Origin: Calditrichota bacterium
Lineage (GTDB): Bacteria; Electryoneota; B3-LCP
Reading direction: 5' to 3'
NCBI GenBank assembly: GCA_020051775.1
Contig: JAGVQJ010000194.1
Coordinates: 1-43,205 of the forward strand
Length of the DNA stretch: 43,205 bases
Positions 31,813 through 39,720 of the stretch are shown here, in pieces. The notes beneath the pieces are model-generated. The model saw only the letters and a program-made list of their open reading frames with translations. It was not told the DNA's origin and did not search any database. Each line of letters opens with the position of its first letter. Within the stretch, counting starts at the first letter, position 1. The translations under genes were made by a program, and so were the position numbers.

Positions 31813-33066
31813 GTGTACGATACTGGTAACACGGCATTCATGCTTATGGCTTCTGCCCTGGTGCTGCTGATGACCCCCGGCCTGGCGTTTTTTTATGGAG
31901 GCTTGGTGGGCCGCAAAAATGTACTGACAATCATGATGCAGAGCTTCGTTTCGATAAGTGTAACTGCGATCATCTGGTGGGCGTACGGTTATTCGTTATG
32001 TTTCTCCGGTGGTGAAGGAGGCATCATCGGTAATTTGGATAAGGCCTTTCTGCGTGGCGTCACGTTGAACACGCTGTGCCCCTATGGCAACGGCAGGATT
32101 CCCGAGTTCGCGTTCTTCGCGTTCCAGATGATGACCGCCATCATCACTCCGGCCCTGATCACCGGCGCGTTTTCCAACCGCATGCGCTTCGGAGCCTATC
32201 TCACGTTTCTCGTGGCCTGGCTGACCTTTGTATACTTTCCCTTTGCCCACATGGTATGGGGCAATGGATTACTCGCCAAGATGGGCGTCTTGGACTTCGG
32301 CGGCGGCATCGTCGTGCATAATATTGCCGGAATGGCAGCTCTGGCAGCGGTTTTATTCATCGGACGGAGGAAGATCGCCGACTCGGTCCCGCACAGCCTA
32401 CCGTTAATGTCTATCGGCATGGGCCTGTTGTGGTTCGGCTGGTTCGGCTTCAACACCGGCGGTCAACTGGCGGTAGACGGCGTGACGATGCTGGCCTTCG
32501 TCAACACTCAGCTTTCCGGCGCCTTCGCCGCCGCGGCATGGCTGGCGATGGCCTGGATATTTGAGAAGAAACCCAAATTCCTTGGATTTCTCACAGGCGG
32601 TTTGGCCGGCCTGGTGGTGGTTACACCGTGCTGTGGCTTCGTCACTCCAACCAGCTCGGTAATCATCGGCATCCTCGCCGGGATTGTGTGCTACGGGGCC
32701 GTGAATCTTAAAAACCGCATGCAGTGGGATGACGCCCTCGACGTGTGGGGCGTGCACGGCGTTGGCGGATTCCTCGGCATTCTGCTTTTGGGTGTCCTGG
32801 CTGACAAATCCGTGAATCCCGCCGGAGCCGATGGACTGTTGAATGGCAATCCCGGATTTCTGGGGACGCAGGCCATGGCCATCCTGATTTCGTCCGTTTG
32901 CGCCTTTGGCATTTCCTGGTTTATTCTGCGCGGCATTCAATCCGTTACACGCGTTCGCACAACGGCTGAAGAAGAGGCCAAACTGGATGCGTCCATTCAC
33001 GGTGAGTTTGCGTACGAATCAGAGGAATCAGAGTTCGGATCGGAAAGAGACATCGAGGCCGCCTGA
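31813..33066 (+). CDS. amtB: ammonium transporter, first copy
   Basis: A 417-residue Amt/MEP/Rh channel conducting ammonium across the inner membrane. It starts at GTG 31813 behind AAGGAG at 7 nt. It has about 11 membrane segments. Pore features are present: PGLAFFYGGLVGRKN near the start, the Phe-gate region FQMMTAIITPALITGAF, the first pore His in VLDFGGGIVVHN, and the second in WDDALDVWGVHGVGG. The usual DFAGG signature reads DFGGG here. It is closely similar over its whole length to the second amtB at 34804. No PII (glnK) gene lies next to it; instead a kinase and regulator follow. A hairpin (33109-33142) separates it from the kinase. Confidence 0.95.
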   Translation: MYDTGNTAFMLMASALVLLMTPGLAFFYGGLVGRKNVLTIMMQSFVSISVTAIIWWAYGYSLCFSGGEGGIIGNLDKAFLRGVTLNTLCPYGNGRIPEFAFFAFQMMTAIITPALITGAFSNRMRFGAYLTFLVAWLTFVYFPFAHMVWGNGLLAKMGVLDFGGGIVVHNIAGMAALAAVLFIGRRKIADSVPHSLPLMSIGMGLLWFGWFGFNTGGQLAVDGVTMLAFVNTQLSGAFAAAAWLAMAWIFEKKPKFLGFLTGGLAGLVVVTPCCGFVTPTSSVIIGILAGIVCYGAVNLKNRMQWDDALDVWGVHGVGGFLGILLLGVLADKSVNPAGADGLLNGNPGFLGTQAMAILISSVCAFGISWFILRGIQSVTRVRTTAEEEAKLDASIHGEFAYESEESEFGSERDIEAA

Positions 33067-33108
33067 GACCGCCTACCAGCGCGTTTGATCCCTCTAAAAA
33101 CCTGAATT

Positions 33109-33142
33109 GTAGGCGATGCCGGGGGAGTGAGGTATCGCCTAC
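33109..33142 (+). promoter_or_regulatory. intercistronic hairpin between amtB and kinase
   Basis: GTAGGCGAT (33109-33117) and ATCGCCTAC (33134-33142) form a perfect 9-bp stem with a 16-nt G-rich loop (GCCGGGGGAGTGAGGT). The loop contains the only upstream GTG candidate for the kinase and its purine-rich region. It could lower kinase translation or end part of the amtB transcripts; there is no U-tract. Confidence 0.5.
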
Positions 33143-33951
33143 TCCTACACTTACAGATTCTCCTTGATTTCAAGCTTTGGAATGACTATATTCTAAAGTG
33201 CTCCAATTCCGGCTGTCCCGTGCCTTCACCAGAAACAATCCAACACGATCTGAGCGAACGGGTCAAAGAATTGACCCAGCTCCATGCTTCTGCTCAAAAA
33301 CAATTGCGGCGCATGGCGCTGGAACTGTCTTTGGCAGAAGAACGCGAACGGCGGGCCATTGCCGCAGATCTGCATGACCATCTTGGGCAAGCGTTAGCCT
33401 ATATTAAAATGAAACTGTCGGTGTTTGCCGGCAATACCATTTTCTGCGGGTTCGAACACGACATTTCCGAGATAGCGGCATTGTTAGATCAGGCGATTTC
33501 TTACACCCGTTCCCTGACATTTGATATTAGCCCGCCACTGTTATACGAACTTGGATTAGAGGCGGCTTTGACCTCGCTTGCAGAGGATTTCCAGAAAAAA
33601 CACAAGCTACTGATAAAAGTAAAGAGCTCAGGAAGGGAACAGGCGCTGACCGATATAATAAAAGTGCTCTTATATAAATCTGTGCGTGAACTCCTGATCA
33701 ATGTCATCAAACACGCGCAGGCCAAAAAAGCCGTTATCAAGATTTCCCATTTGGACGAGATCATCTGCATTTCTGTAACGGATGATGGTATTGGTTTCTA
33801 CCCGGCAGACCCTGCGGGCGAACAACCAGGCGATCCTAAGTTTGGTCTCTTCAGCATCAAAGAACGTCTGCGACAATTGGGAGGCACCATGAAGATTGAT
33901 TCCCATGCGGGCAAGGGGGCGGTTATCACTTTGGAGACACCGACAAAATAG
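33127..33951 (+). CDS. sensorless NarL-type (HisKA_3) histidine kinase
   Basis: A kinase of up to 274 residues. After about 50 residues without a recognisable domain comes a dimerisation helix with the phosphoacceptor His83 in RRAIAADLHDHLGQALAYIKMKL. The ATP-binding domain follows: SVRELLINVIKHAQAKKAVI (N box), VTDDGIGF (G1) and FGLFSIKERLRQLGGTMKI (G2). No membrane segment, PAS or GAF domain is present, so it has no visible input domain. The start is uncertain: GTG 33127 lies inside a hairpin loop, and GTG 33220 is an alternative. It is 12 bp upstream of a NarL-type regulator, its obvious partner. Its place between two amtB genes suggests an Amt protein supplies the signal; that is inferred. 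Confidence 0.88.
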   Translation: MRYRLLLHLQILLDFKLWNDYILKCSNSGCPVPSPETIQHDLSERVKELTQLHASAQKQLRRMALELSLAEERERRAIAADLHDHLGQALAYIKMKLSVFAGNTIFCGFEHDISEIAALLDQAISYTRSLTFDISPPLLYELGLEAALTSLAEDFQKKHKLLIKVKSSGREQALTDIIKVLLYKSVRELLINVIKHAQAKKAVIKISHLDEIICISVTDDGIGFYPADPAGEQPGDPKFGLFSIKERLRQLGGTMKIDSHAGKGAVITLETPTK

Positions 33952-33963
33952 AGGTTTTACCCC

Positions 33964-34614
33964 ATGAGCATCAAGATCCTGCTGGTTGACGATCATAAAA
34001 TGTTTCGCGATGGGCTCCGGAATCTAATCAGCCAAGAAATGGGATTGGAGCCGATTGGTGAAGCCAAAGACGGCAACGAAGCTGTCGCAATGGCGGAGAA
34101 ATACTCACCCGACGTCATGATAATGGATCTATCCATGCCCGGTCTGAATGGTTTGGAGGCCACGCGAAAAATTCTCGAAATCAGACCACAAACGAAAATT
34201 ATTATTCTGTCCATGCACAGCGACCGCAGATATGTCCTTGAATCCCTAAAGGTTGGCGCCAAAGGGTATGTCTTAAAAGATGTTGATTTTACCGAATTGG
34301 TGCAAGCCATTCACGCCGCCGTGAACGACCGCATCTACCTGAGTCAAAAAATATCCGATTTGGTTATCAAGGATTTCGTTAAATCGGCTAAATCCGAAGA
34401 TCCCTCGGCTTATTCGCTACTCAGTGCACGGGAACGAGAAGTGCTCCAACATTTGGCGGAAGGCAAAGGAACGAAAGTAATCGCCAATCATCTAAACGTC
34501 AGCGTAAAAACGATCGAAACATATCGCAAAAACCTCATGGATAAATTAGACCTGCATAGCGTTGCTGCCTTGACCAAGTATGCCATCCGCGAAGGAATTA
34601 CACCGCTGGAATAA
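33964..34614 (+). CDS. NarL/FixJ-family response regulator
   Basis: A 216-residue two-domain regulator. The receiver domain (1-120) has the acidic pair Asp9-Asp10, the phosphorylated Asp55 in VMIMDLSMPGLNG, and the conserved Lys in GAKGYVLKD. The C-terminal LuxR-type helix-turn-helix (about 150-210) reads LSAREREVLQHLAEGKGTKV, then LNVSVKTIETYRKNLMDKL. It probably receives phosphate from the adjacent HisKA_3 kinase and controls transcription, plausibly of the second amtB (190 bp downstream) and of the small barrel gene. The target genes are inferred from position only. Confidence 0.94.
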   Translation: MSIKILLVDDHKMFRDGLRNLISQEMGLEPIGEAKDGNEAVAMAEKYSPDVMIMDLSMPGLNGLEATRKILEIRPQTKIIILSMHSDRRYVLESLKVGAKGYVLKDVDFTELVQAIHAAVNDRIYLSQKISDLVIKDFVKSAKSEDPSAYSLLSAREREVLQHLAEGKGTKVIANHLNVSVKTIETYRKNLMDKLDLHSVAALTKYAIREGITPLE

Positions 34615-34803
34615 CCACTTTTTCATCGCCACAGTTTTCTGATCATCATCCGCTTTCAGAATAAACCTCAAAAACCTCCATTTCCCCCCAGGCTCAGGAA
34701 TAACGAAGCTATTTTTCAGGGATTTCCTGGTCTGGTAATTCAACCTTCTGAGTTATATTGAACCATAGAATGTGAAAAAAATAACTTTCTAAAGGATTGA
34801 CAA

Positions 34804-36060
34804 ATGTTCGATACTGGAAACACGGCCTTCATGCTGGTAGCCAGCAGCCTCGTCATGCTCATGACGCCCGGTCTGGCCTTTTTCTACGGCGGTCTGGTGG
34901 GGCGCAAGAATGTGCTTACCATCATGATCCAAAGCTTCGTCTCCATGGGCGTCACTACCATCATCTGGTGGGCCTATGGCTACAGCTTGTGCTTCTCTGG
35001 CGGCGACGGCGGCATTATAGGCAACCTGGATAAAGCCTTCCTGCGCGGCATCACACTGAATACCATGTGCCCCTTCGGTAATGGAAACATCCCCGAATTC
35101 GTATTCATGGCCTACCAGATGATGTTCGCCATCATCACCCCGGCGTTGATCACCGGTGCATTCTCCAATCGCATCCGCTTCGGAGCCTATCTGGCCTTCC
35201 TCGTAGCCTGGCTGACTTTTGTTTACTTCCCCTTCGTGCACATGGTCTGGGGTAACGGCCTCCTCGCCAAGCTCGGCGTGCTGGACTTCGCCGGTGGAAT
35301 CGTGGTGCATAACATTGCTGGAATGGCGGCGCTGGCTTCGGTCTTGTATGTGGGAAGACGCAAGGCTAAAGACAGTGTTCCCCACTCTATTCCGCTGGTG
35401 GCATTGGGCACAGGACTTTTATGGTTCGGCTGGTATGGCTTCAACGCCGGTAGTGAATTGAAGGTTGACGCCATCACCGGTCTGGCCTTCCTGAATACAG
35501 ACATCGCCGCTTCTTTCGCGGGCCCAACTTGGCTGCTACTGGCCTGGATCTTTGAGAAGAAGCCTAAATTCCTCGGTCTTCTGACCGGCGCCGTCGCAGG
35601 TTTGGCCACGATCACACCTTGCGCAGGCTATGTCACTCCGACCAGCGCCGCGATCATCGGCATTCTGGCTGGCGCCGTTTGTTACATTGCCGTCAATCTG
35701 AAGAACTTCCTCAAATGGGATGACGCTTTGGATGTCTGGGGTGTGCACGGTGTCGGTGGCGCGATCGGCATTGTTCTCCTCGGTGTCCTCGCGGACAAGG
35801 GCGTCAACGCGGCGGGTGCGGACGGCCTTTTGAAAGGCAACTCCGGATTCTTTACGATGCAGGTGTTCACCGTGGTCGCTTCCTCGATATACGCTTTCGG
35901 CTTCACGTACGTCATGCTGAAGATCATCAACGTCTTCACCCGCGTTCGCACCACGGCAGACGAAGAGGAGCGCGGACTTGACACTTCACTGCATGGTGAG
36001 ACTGCCTACGACGAAAACCAACTGGTAGTTTCAATCCAGGAACGTGGCCAATCTCTGTAG
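34804..36060 (+). CDS. amtB: ammonium transporter, second copy
   Basis: A 418-residue Amt channel. ATG 34804 follows AAAGGA at good spacing. It carries the canonical VLDFAGGIVVHN signature, the Phe-gate block YQMMFAIITPALITGAF and the second pore His in WDDALDVWGVHGVGG. Most of its length is identical or near-identical to the first copy (for example TGNTAFML, TPGLAFFYGGLVGRKNVLTIM); the differences are concentrated in the last 40 residues and around residues 215-235. This indicates tandem duplication with the two-component genes trapped between the copies. The C-terminal tails differ, so they may bind different partners. The small barrel protein gene follows by 114 bp. Confidence 0.95.
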   Translation: MFDTGNTAFMLVASSLVMLMTPGLAFFYGGLVGRKNVLTIMIQSFVSMGVTTIIWWAYGYSLCFSGGDGGIIGNLDKAFLRGITLNTMCPFGNGNIPEFVFMAYQMMFAIITPALITGAFSNRIRFGAYLAFLVAWLTFVYFPFVHMVWGNGLLAKLGVLDFAGGIVVHNIAGMAALASVLYVGRRKAKDSVPHSIPLVALGTGLLWFGWYGFNAGSELKVDAITGLAFLNTDIAASFAGPTWLLLAWIFEKKPKFLGLLTGAVAGLATITPCAGYVTPTSAAIIGILAGAVCYIAVNLKNFLKWDDALDVWGVHGVGGAIGIVLLGVLADKGVNAAGADGLLKGNSGFFTMQVFTVVASSIYAFGFTYVMLKIINVFTRVRTTADEEERGLDTSLHGETAYDENQLVVSIQERGQSL

Positions 36061-36174
36061 ACAGAAGAACCCGGCTCTCATCACCGACGCCTTTGCCACA
36101 AATTCACTCGCGTGAAAACCTCCGAAAAGAGCCGAAAGTCGGGTTGAAAACCAATTTACCTAGCGAGGTTACCT

Positions 36175-36921
36175 TTGAGACTGCATAAAATAGCCATAGC
36201 CCTCGTGGCGCTGATGATCCTGTCGGGATCCGCATTCCCCACCCCCTCAACCCATATCTGGGGGCCGTCCACCGACGTGCAGGCGTTTAAAGTCGTGCAC
36301 ATCACCAGTGACATGTACGTTGCCAGTGAAACGGACACCTCCGGGAATCACTTTCCTACGGTTCCCAATTTGGGTTTGACGGTTGGAGTCCTGCCTTTAA
36401 AATGCCTTAATCTGGAGATCGGGTTCGATTACAAAGCCAGCCTGGGTGTGTTGGACAATTACCCCTTGTACTTCAATGCCAAATTGGGTGTACCGGAAGG
36501 AGCTTTCAACCGTTTCTTTCCAGCATTGGCCGTCGGAATCTACGATGTCGGCACAAAAACTGATTTCACCAACAACAATGTGATTTACGGCAAGATCGCC
36601 AAGAGCTTTTCGGTCGGGAAAACTTCTCTGGGGCGTTTTTCGGTGGGGTATTTCACCGGAAATGAAAAGTTGCTCATCAAAGCCGACGGCCAGAAAGATA
36701 ACGCCGGAATCCTGGCCGCCTGGGAACGCACTATGCCGGAAATTTCCGACAAATTGTGGATCTGCGCCGAATATATGGGCACTGAAAGCGTTTATGGGAC
36801 GGTGAATTTCGGCTTCGCCTGGAAGTTCGCCGACAAGGTTTCGATGCTGGTGGGTTATGACGTCTACAATAACACCAACCTACCCGGCACCGCCACGGTG
36901 CAGGTAGACATTGACTTCTAA
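36175..36921 (+). CDS. small beta-barrel outer-membrane protein, amt-linked
   Basis: A 248-residue exported protein. The start is TTG 36175 with AGGT 6 nt upstream and gives a clean signal peptide (RLHKIAIALVALMILSGSAFP). The mature part alternates hydrophobic and polar residues in strands (LGLTVGVLPLKCLNLEIGFDYKA, PLYFNAKLGVP, PALAVGIYDVG, VYGTVNFGFAWKF) and ends VQVDIDF with a terminal Phe, typical of outer-membrane barrels. It may be a porin-like partner that supplies ammonium to the periplasm, judging only from its position after the second amtB. A bidirectional terminator follows 20 bp after its stop. Confidence 0.75.
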   Translation: MRLHKIAIALVALMILSGSAFPTPSTHIWGPSTDVQAFKVVHITSDMYVASETDTSGNHFPTVPNLGLTVGVLPLKCLNLEIGFDYKASLGVLDNYPLYFNAKLGVPEGAFNRFFPALAVGIYDVGTKTDFTNNNVIYGKIAKSFSVGKTSLGRFSVGYFTGNEKLLIKADGQKDNAGILAAWERTMPEISDKLWICAEYMGTESVYGTVNFGFAWKFADKVSMLVGYDVYNNTNLPGTATVQVDIDF

Positions 36922-36941
36922 TCTGGCCACTCGGTCATATC

Positions 36942-36971
36942 AAAAAAGCGGGGATCACTCCCCGCTTTTTT
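36942..36971. terminator. bidirectional rho-independent terminator
   Basis: AAAAAAGCGGGGA (36942-36954), a 4-nt loop and TCCCCGCTTTTTT form a perfect stem with A- and T-runs on either side. It ends the amt cassette from the left and the nuoM-TM2 gene run from the right. Confidence 0.92.
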
Positions 36972-36983
36972 TGTCATCCCGGT

Positions 36984-37337
36984 TTACATCGTTCCTTTTA
37001 CCATAATGGCCACTTGCTGAGCCTGCCGTTGATTGTACTCGAACGCCAGCCGCTGGTAGTTGATCAGATCAATGATGGTGCCGATGAAACAGACGCCGGC
37101 GGTCAGAAAATAAAGTATGCCCATACCAATCTGATTCAACAGGACGCGATGCACTCCAGCGACGCCCACGAAACCCAACAGGCAGGTGAGCAGGACGGTC
37201 TGGGGATCTTTGCGGCGGTAACTATAGACGTTGGCGAATTGCTGCGCCTGGTTGTCGTCCAGATCCTTCATCAATCCCTGGACGTAAACCATTTCGTCGC
37301 CGTTCAGGTAGGGCATGATCTGCATGATATTGGCCAT
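36984..37337 (-). CDS. TM2-domain membrane protein
   Basis: A 117-residue protein. Residues 1-42 are soluble and helical. Residues 43-100 are a TM2 domain with two membrane spans separated by the conserved LGFVGVAGVHRVLLNQIGMGILYFL ... CFIGTIIDLINY motif (the usual Gly-x-His-Arg-Phe/Leu-Tyr pattern). The function of bacterial TM2 proteins is unknown. It follows a DUF2752 gene by 12 bp, a frequent pairing in bacteria, and ends just before the bidirectional terminator. Confidence 0.88.
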   Translation of the reverse strand: MANIMQIMPYLNGDEMVYVQGLMKDLDDNQAQQFANVYSYRRKDPQTVLLTCLLGFVGVAGVHRVLLNQIGMGILYFLTAGVCFIGTIIDLINYQRLAFEYNQRQAQQVAIMVKGTM

Positions 37338-37349
37338 TGAATCCTCCGG

Positions 37350-37649
37350 TTAAGGTTCGGCTATCACAGATTTATATTCTCTAATCCATTGCCGCAATAG
37401 TGTCATAATTCGGTAGCCCAGGATGATTACAGCAGGTATTCCCAGGGGGTGCGTCATGAACGAGGCCACAACGTCACCACGAAACAGCCAGGCGATGGAG
37501 TGCCCCAGACCGCAGCCGGGGCAGGGCAGCCCCAGGTTTTGGAACAGGCACAGGCTGAAGCGCTGGGAAGTGGCTGGATCTATAAAGACAACCCCGACGA
37601 GACAAGCCAACCAAAGGATGAGCTCTCGGGGAATTTTCGAATCAATCAC
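37350..37649 (-). CDS. DUF2752-family small membrane protein
   Basis: A 99-residue protein with two membrane spans (about 9-25 and 62-82) and the family signature FQNLGLPCPGCGLGHSIAWLFRGDVVASFMTHPLG, whose Cys-Pro-Gly-Cys-Gly loop between spans might bind a metal or form a disulfide. The function is unknown. Its start overlaps the end of the HI0074-like gene by 8 bp, indicating translational coupling, and the TM2 gene follows. Confidence 0.88.
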   Translation of the reverse strand: MIDSKIPRELILWLACLVGVVFIDPATSQRFSLCLFQNLGLPCPGCGLGHSIAWLFRGDVVASFMTHPLGIPAVIILGYRIMTLLRQWIREYKSVIAEP

Positions 37650-38046
37650 GATTGCGATCTTTCAATGCTTTTAGCAGGACGGAAGCATCTCTATAAAATT
37701 CAACCGCGGTTTGATATACGTCCTCCGCTTTCTCTTCAACGTAGGTCTCAGAGGTAATGGTGCGCATGGCGTGATAAACCACCCAACCGGCAAAATTCAC
37801 CGGAAGCTTTCGCGCGGCCGCCTCGCGAAGCAGCTCCTTAAGGGACAATTGCTCAATTTTGGAGGGATCAATCGCTTCCTGTTCCAATTGGTTTTTCAGC
37901 GACTGAGCAGCCAGTTCAAAGGTATATTCGAATCGGAGGATGACAGCGTCACGCAGCTCTAAGTCATTGGGAGCGGCCTGGGAACGTTGAATGGCGCGAT
38001 GCAGGCTGGCGAGGGCGCCTTCCAATGAAGTGAAATCTAATGCCAT
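37642..38046 (-). CDS. HI0074-family nucleotidyltransferase-associated protein, orphan
   Basis: A 134-residue helical-bundle protein of the HI0074/nucleotidyltransferase substrate-binding type: LEGALASLHRAI, then RDAVILRFEYTFELAAQSLKNQLEQE, and YHAMRTITSETYVEEKAEDVYQTAVEFYRDASVLL. Such proteins normally pair with a small MNT-type nucleotidyltransferase encoded next door, forming a toxin-antitoxin-like unit. No such gene is adjacent here: upstream is the Cys-rich peptide and nuoM, downstream DUF2752 overlaps by 8 bp. It is therefore an orphan half, or has been recruited to another role. Confidence 0.88.
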   Translation of the reverse strand: MALDFTSLEGALASLHRAIQRSQAAPNDLELRDAVILRFEYTFELAAQSLKNQLEQEAIDPSKIEQLSLKELLREAAARKLPVNFAGWVVYHAMRTITSETYVEEKAEDVYQTAVEFYRDASVLLKALKDRNRD

Positions 38047-38074
38047 GAAGTTATACCCTTTTCAAGCTTTAAAA

Positions 38075-38239
38075 TCAGTACTTCCGTCCCACTTTGTCCA
38101 CGCACTTGGCCGGGACGGGCCGGTCGGGATGGAAGCCTTGTTCGTTGTACAGTCCGCAGGTTGCCTTGCGATGATCGGTCGTCCAAACACGGCAGTGTTT
38201 GCAATCGGCGCAGCGGTCGCCGGATTTGATGGTGGACAT
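38075..38239 (-). CDS. 54-residue Cys-rich peptide coupled to nuoM
   Basis: A short gene starting at ATG 38239 with AGGAGA 6 nt upstream; that site overlaps the nuoM stop codon, so translation is likely coupled to nuoM. The product begins MSTIKSGDRCADCKHCRVW and contains five Cys (residues 10, 13, 16, 28 and 48). CxxCxxC followed by later Cys residues looks like a small zinc- or iron-sulfur-binding peptide. A longer frame overlapping it (38037-38282) has no ribosome-binding site and an unlikely composition. I do not recognise the family. Its place after nuoM could hint at a complex I or redox link, but this is inference. Confidence 0.75.
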   Translation of the reverse strand: MSTIKSGDRCADCKHCRVWTTDHRKATCGLYNEQGFHPDRPVPAKCVDKVGRKY

Positions 38240-38247
38240 GGGTTCTC

Positions 38248-39720
38248 CTACTTCGGCATATTCTCCAGAAACACTCTGACACTGGTTTCCATCTTCGACA
38301 GAAACATCTGCGGGTAGACGCCCATCCAGACGATGACGATCACCAGGGGAAATAGGATGGTGCGTTCACGCAGAGTGAGGTCTGGGAGGGCGCTGTTGAC
38401 TTCCTTATCCACCGAGCCGTAGAAGACGCGCTGGATCATCCAGAGCAGGTAGACGGCCGCGAGTATAACGCCCGAAGCGGCGAAAACCGCGTAGGTGGGA
38501 TTGGACTTGAAGGTCCCGAGGAGAATGAGGAATTCTCCCACGAAACCGTTCAGGCCGGGTAGGCCCAAGCTGGAAAGCGCCACGATGATGAACACCGTGG
38601 TGTACACCGGCATGACCTTGGCCAGACCGCCGAAATCGCTGATGTTGAAGGTATGGCGGCGGTCATAGAGCATTCCGACCAGGAAGAAGAGCGCTCCGGT
38701 GGAGATGCCGTGGTTGATCATCTGCAGGAGACCGCCCTGCACGCCCTGCTGGTTCAACGCGAACAGGCCCAGCATCACGAAGCCCAGGTGCGAGACCGAA
38801 CTGTAGGCCACCAGTTTCTTCATGTTGGGCTGCACCATGGACACCAAGGCTCCGTAGATGATGCCGATGATGGCCAGCACGGAAATCAGCGGCACGAAAG
38901 CCACCGTGGCGGCGGGGAACAGCGGCATACAGTAACGCAGGAAACCGTAGGTTCCCATCTTCAGCAGTACTCCGGCCAGGATAACCGACCCGGCGGTGGG
39001 GGCTTCCACGTGCGCGTCCGGGAGCCAGGTGTGGAAGGGAAACATGGGCACTTTGATGGCGAAGGCCAGCCCGAAGGCGGCGAAGAGCCACATCTGCGCC
39101 TGGATCGGAGGTCTGGGCATCTGATAGATGGCCAGCAGGTCGAAGGTGCGAAGGCCGGTAGTTGGATCGGCGCTCTGGAAGTACATCCAGAGGATGGCCA
39201 CCAGCATCAGCAGCGACCCGACCATGGTGTAGATGAAGAATTTGACTGCCGCGTAGATCCGGTTTTCATGTCCCCAGATGCCGATCAAAAGGTACATGGG
39301 GACGAGCATCACTTCCCAGAAGACGTAGAAAAGCACGAGATCCCAGGCGGAAAAGACGCCCATCATACCGGTCATGAGAAACAGGAAGCTGAAGTGGTAT
39401 TCCTTGACCCGCTTCTCGATGCCGCGCGAACCCAAGATGCACAACGGCCCCAAAAAGGCGGTCAGCAGCAGCAGCCAGAGGCTGATGCCGTCCACGCCGA
39501 TGTGGTAGCTGGACCCGAGGGTGGGAATCCAGGTGGCCGATTCCTCGAATTGCAGCGAGGCGGTCGTCGGATCGAAGCCGAGATACAATGGGATGCAGAG
39601 CGCCAGATCCAGCAATGTTGTGGCTAAAGCCACGTTGCGAATCAGGGCCTTGTTGTCCTTCGGCAGCAGGAGGATGAGGCCCGCGCCGAGGAGGGGGAGG
39701 AAGATGATCCAGGATAACAT
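38248..39720 (-). CDS. nuoM: NADH-quinone oxidoreductase subunit M
   Basis: A 490-residue complex I proton-channel subunit with about 14 membrane spans. Channel residues are present: Glu136 in FYVFWEVMLVPMYLLIGIWG, Lys223 in FAIKVPMFPFHTWLPDAHVEAPT, and the broken-helix Lys/His region ILAGVLLKMGTYGFLRYCMPLFP. The length is normal. nuoN is not next to it but 10.8 kb downstream, and nuoL is not upstream within the window. The ATG has no Shine-Dalgarno sequence: it abuts a short tandem repeat (ATTCAGGATTCGG) that seems to have replaced the normal leader. Five small genes follow in the same direction before the terminator at 36942. Confidence 0.96.
   Translation of the reverse strand: MLSWIIFLPLLGAGLILLLPKDNKALIRNVALATTLLDLALCIPLYLGFDPTTASLQFEESATWIPTLGSSYHIGVDGISLWLLLLTAFLGPLCILGSRGIEKRVKEYHFSFLFLMTGMMGVFSAWDLVLFYVFWEVMLVPMYLLIGIWGHENRIYAAVKFFIYTMVGSLLMLVAILWMYFQSADPTTGLRTFDLLAIYQMPRPPIQAQMWLFAAFGLAFAIKVPMFPFHTWLPDAHVEAPTAGSVILAGVLLKMGTYGFLRYCMPLFPAATVAFVPLISVLAIIGIIYGALVSMVQPNMKKLVAYSSVSHLGFVMLGLFALNQQGVQGGLLQMINHGISTGALFFLVGMLYDRRHTFNISDFGGLAKVMPVYTTVFIIVALSSLGLPGLNGFVGEFLILLGTFKSNPTYAVFAASGVILAAVYLLWMIQRVFYGSVDKEVNSALPDLTLRERTILFPLVIVIVWMGVYPQMFLSKMETSVRVFLENMPK

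Noticed and set aside
31690..34803. Sigma54 promoters or a PII gene expected with amtB
   Set aside because: No GG-N10-GC element was found upstream of either amtB, and no PII-like frame exists in the cassette. TTGAAC-17-TAACTT before the second amtB leaves too short a leader to be convincing.
38037..38282. An 81-codon minus-strand frame between nuoM and the HI0074-like gene
   Set aside because: It starts inside nuoM, lacks a ribosome-binding site and overlaps the better-supported Cys-rich gene at 38075-38239.
38653..39627. A 324-codon open frame on the plus strand opposite nuoM
   Set aside because: Its Glu/His/Gln-rich composition is typical of the reverse frame of a GC-rich membrane-protein gene; nuoM is clearly the real gene.
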